A stretch of DNA of 6,809 bases from Piscirickettsiaceae bacterium (GTDB taxonomy: Bacteria; Pseudomonadota; Gammaproteobacteria; Nitrosococcales; Methylophagaceae): contig JAUXFA010000066.1 of assembly GCA_030620285.1 (NCBI GenBank), positions 1 through 6,809 on the forward strand, given 5' to 3'. The notes under the pieces were generated by a model that worked only from the letters and a program-made list of their open reading frames with translations, was not told where the DNA came from and searched no databases. The position numbers and the translations under genes were made by a program. Position 1 is the stretch's first letter. The number at the start of each line of letters is the position of its first letter. Positions 5,525 to 6,809 of the stretch are shown in pieces.

Positions 5525-6400
5525 TCAATCTAAATTATGCAAACTCTTTAGCGTTTGCGTGACTTCTTGAATGTCTGCCATAACCCATGTCGGTTTATAA
5601 TCTACATCACTAATATCGCGCTCTGTTGATACGCCCGTTAATACTAAAATGCTACGTATACCCGCATTCACTGCACCCAAAATATCGGTATCTAATCGAT
5701 CGCCAATCGCGATGATATTGCTTGGATCAATCGCTAAAGTTTCTAAAGCCTGCTGATAAAGAATGGGTTCTGGTTTACCAATACATCTTGGTTTAACATT
5801 TGTCGCTGCTTCTAAGGCGGCAATGGTGCCTCCATTACCCATCACTTCACCCAGCTCTGTTGGCAATGTTGTATCAGCATTAGTAGCAAAAAATTGCGCA
5901 CCGGCTCTAATATTAAGGGTGGCAGTCGCCAACTTATCCCACGTCAATTTTCGATCGAGACCTGAAACAACAATATCTGCTCCCTGATCCATAATGCCTT
6001 TGTCTGGCTGATTGACTTGATACAGATCTGTCAATACGAAACCCTGCTCAATAAGCGGCTCACGAAGACCATCTTCACCAATAACGAATACTCGATGTTT
6101 ATCTATAGGAAGATGTTTCTTAAGGTACTTTGCTGTTGCCATACTAGAGGTTAATATCTCTCCTGATAGTACAGACACGCCCATTTTAGCTAACTTATCG
6201 ACATACTGCTGCTGAGTTAAACTGGCATTATTAGTTGCTAAAACAAAGGGGATATTGACCGTTCTTAATGTTGAAAAAAAGTCATGCAGACCCTCAATAG
6301 GATTATTGCCATGCCACAGCACGCCATCCATATCAATAATTAACCCACCAATATTCTCTATTGTTTCCATTTTAGAAAGCTTGTTCTCCAAATCATTCAT
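5525..6400 (-). CDS. HAD-superfamily class IIA phosphatase (NagD/phosphoglycolate-phosphatase type)
   Basis: The 291-aa protein carries the full haloacid dehalogenase catalytic set. Motif I is DMDGVLW with nucleophile Asp23 and acid/base Asp25, motif II is TNNAS at residues 56-60, motif III is Lys209 in GKPEP, and motif IV is GDRLDTD (Asp234, Asp239). The cap inserted between motifs II and III contains ATNADTTLP and GNGGTIAALEAAT, which mark subclass IIA (NagD, p-nitrophenyl phosphatase, 2-phosphoglycolate phosphatase). The substrate is not predictable; being upstream of dhaK and divergent from hps suggests a sugar or triose phosphate or a metabolic side-product (inference). The ATG at 6400 has only a weak ribosome site (GATGG); Met11 at 6370 is a possible alternative that would keep motif I at the usual distance from the N-terminus, but its GGAG lies 15 nt away. 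Confidence 0.9.
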   Translation of the reverse strand: MNDLENKLSKMETIENIGGLIIDMDGVLWHGNNPIEGLHDFFSTLRTVNIPFVLATNNASLTQQQYVDKLAKMGVSVLSGEILTSSMATAKYLKKHLPIDKHRVFVIGEDGLREPLIEQGFVLTDLYQVNQPDKGIMDQGADIVVSGLDRKLTWDKLATATLNIRAGAQFFATNADTTLPTELGEVMGNGGTIAALEAATNVKPRCIGKPEPILYQQALETLAIDPSNIIAIGDRLDTDILGAVNAGIRSILVLTGVSTERDISDVDYKPTWVMADIQEVTQTLKSLHNLD

Positions 6401-6577
6401 TGACCATCAAACAAAGCTTGTCATAAATCAAATCACTCTGTCCAGCTATTTAGCAATGCAATTTTCCTATCGCCTTACCTGCTAAAATTGACAAGGGCCG
6501 GTGTTTTGCTATATATTCTCTCGGCGTATTTTTAACGTAATTTACTAATTTAATAACCTTTTTAGGAGCATGTCAGC
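6401..6577. promoter_or_regulatory. Divergent regulatory region between HAD-dhaK and hps
   Basis: These 177 nt must hold promoters for both directions. The hps promoter is clear and is listed separately. For the leftward HAD-dhaK unit no convincing pair was found: TTGTCA (reverse of 6489-6494) overlaps the hps -35 but has only CGATAG at the right spacing. Shared control of C1 fixation and the kinase unit is possible but unproven. No riboswitch-like structure was recognised. Confidence 0.45.
6488..6517 (+). promoter_or_regulatory. Near-consensus sigma70 promoter of hps
   Basis: The -35 box TTGACA (6488-6493) is perfect. The -10 TATATT (6512-6517) matches 5 of 6 positions at an 18-nt spacing; an overlapping TATATA at 16 nt is the alternative. 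Transcription would start near 6524, leaving a leader of about 54 nt. A strong constitutive-looking promoter suits the high level of this enzyme in methylotrophs. Confidence 0.8.
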
Positions 6578-6809
6578 ATGGCAAAAGCACTTATCCAAAT
6601 GGCTCTAGATTCTCTAGATTTTGACGCAACTATGGCACTTGCTGAGCAAGTAGCACCTTATGTTGATATCTTAGAAATTGGTACACCTTGTATCAAATAT
6701 AACGGTCTAGAACTTGTTACTGCATTAAAAGCAAAATTCCCAGAAAAATTAATCCTAGTTGACCTTAAAACTATGGATGCTGGTGAATATGAATCTACAC
6801 CTTTCTATG
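6578..6809 (+). CDS. hps: 3-hexulose-6-phosphate synthase (5' part)
   Basis: This enzyme condenses formaldehyde with ribulose 5-phosphate to 3-hexulose 6-phosphate, the first step of the RuMP cycle. The window contains the first 77 codons of a protein that is normally about 210 aa. Recognisable features of this (beta/alpha)8 barrel of the orotidine-phosphate decarboxylase superfamily are QMALDSLDF (residues 7-15, Asp11), VDILEIGTPCIKYNG (29-43, Glu33), and the Mg/phosphate-site motif VDLKTMDAG (61-69) with the DxKxxD pattern Asp62, Lys64, Asp67. AGGAG at 6564-6568 lies 9 nt before the ATG. An out-of-frame ATG at 6570 lies just upstream. The isomerase gene (phi) commonly follows in methylotrophs, but would be beyond the edge. 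Its presence strongly implies a RuMP-pathway methylotroph or formaldehyde detoxifier. Confidence 0.95.
   Translation, partial: MAKALIQMALDSLDFDATMALAEQVAPYVDILEIGTPCIKYNGLELVTALKAKFPEKLILVDLKTMDAGEYESTPFY

Noticed and set aside
5763..5987. Plus-strand open frame antisense to the HAD gene
   Set aside because: Shadow of conserved HAD motifs III and IIA cap sequences.
6255..6485. Plus-strand open frame spanning the HAD 5' end and the divergent region
   Set aside because: Mostly antisense to HAD motif I; no ribosome site; runs into the hps promoter area.
6417..6495. Inverted CTTGTCA / TGACAAG pair in the divergent region
   Set aside because: Seven bases, 65 nt apart, and the right copy is simply the hps -35 box; a chance match is likely.

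Overview
The window looks like a chromosomal segment of a moderately AT-rich gammaproteobacterial methylotroph. The strongest clue is the start of 3-hexulose-6-phosphate synthase (hps) at the right edge, the formaldehyde-fixing enzyme of the ribulose monophosphate (RuMP) cycle. An acidic outer-membrane porin and an OmpA/TolC pair confirm a Gram-negative cell. A Methylophaga-like marine methylotroph would fit, but that genus is an inference from the gene set and was not tested by any search.

Layout. Positions 1-1683 (+) hold the 3' end of an OmpA-type peptidoglycan-binding protein gene. A TolC/LapE-type outer-membrane efflux gene follows 16 nt downstream, and this transcription unit ends at a hairpin at about 1713-1746. 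Positions 1684-1990 form an AT-rich leader with inverted repeats and two TGTTGCAAA boxes one helical turn apart. The porin gene (1991-3178, +) follows, closed by a strong UUCG-tetraloop terminator. A perfect TATAAT box just past that terminator probably drives dhaL (3317-3949, +), the ADP/Mg-binding subunit of dihydroxyacetone (DHA) kinase. Positions 3950-4518 hold a repeat-bounded cassette: a small GIY-YIG nuclease gene on the minus strand lies almost exactly between two 28-nt inverted repeats matching at 27 of 28 positions, with more degenerate relatives of the repeat further out. Positions 4519-6400 (-) hold a two-gene unit of a HAD-IIA phosphatase followed by dhaK, the DHA-binding kinase subunit. 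A 177-nt divergent region separates this unit from hps, which has a near-consensus sigma70 promoter and runs off the right edge.

How the genes fit together. hps, dhaK, dhaL and the HAD phosphatase all concern small sugars and sugar phosphates, so the right half is best read as a C1/triose-phosphate metabolism neighbourhood. Unusually, dhaK and dhaL are not in one operon. They converge on each other with the GIY-YIG/repeat cassette between them, and no dhaM phosphodonor gene is visible. The left half (OmpA, TolC, porin) is envelope biology with no evident link to the right half. The most unusual element is the GIY-YIG gene in its inverted-repeat frame, which resembles the way REP sequences pair with their RAYT transposases but involves a different nuclease fold.
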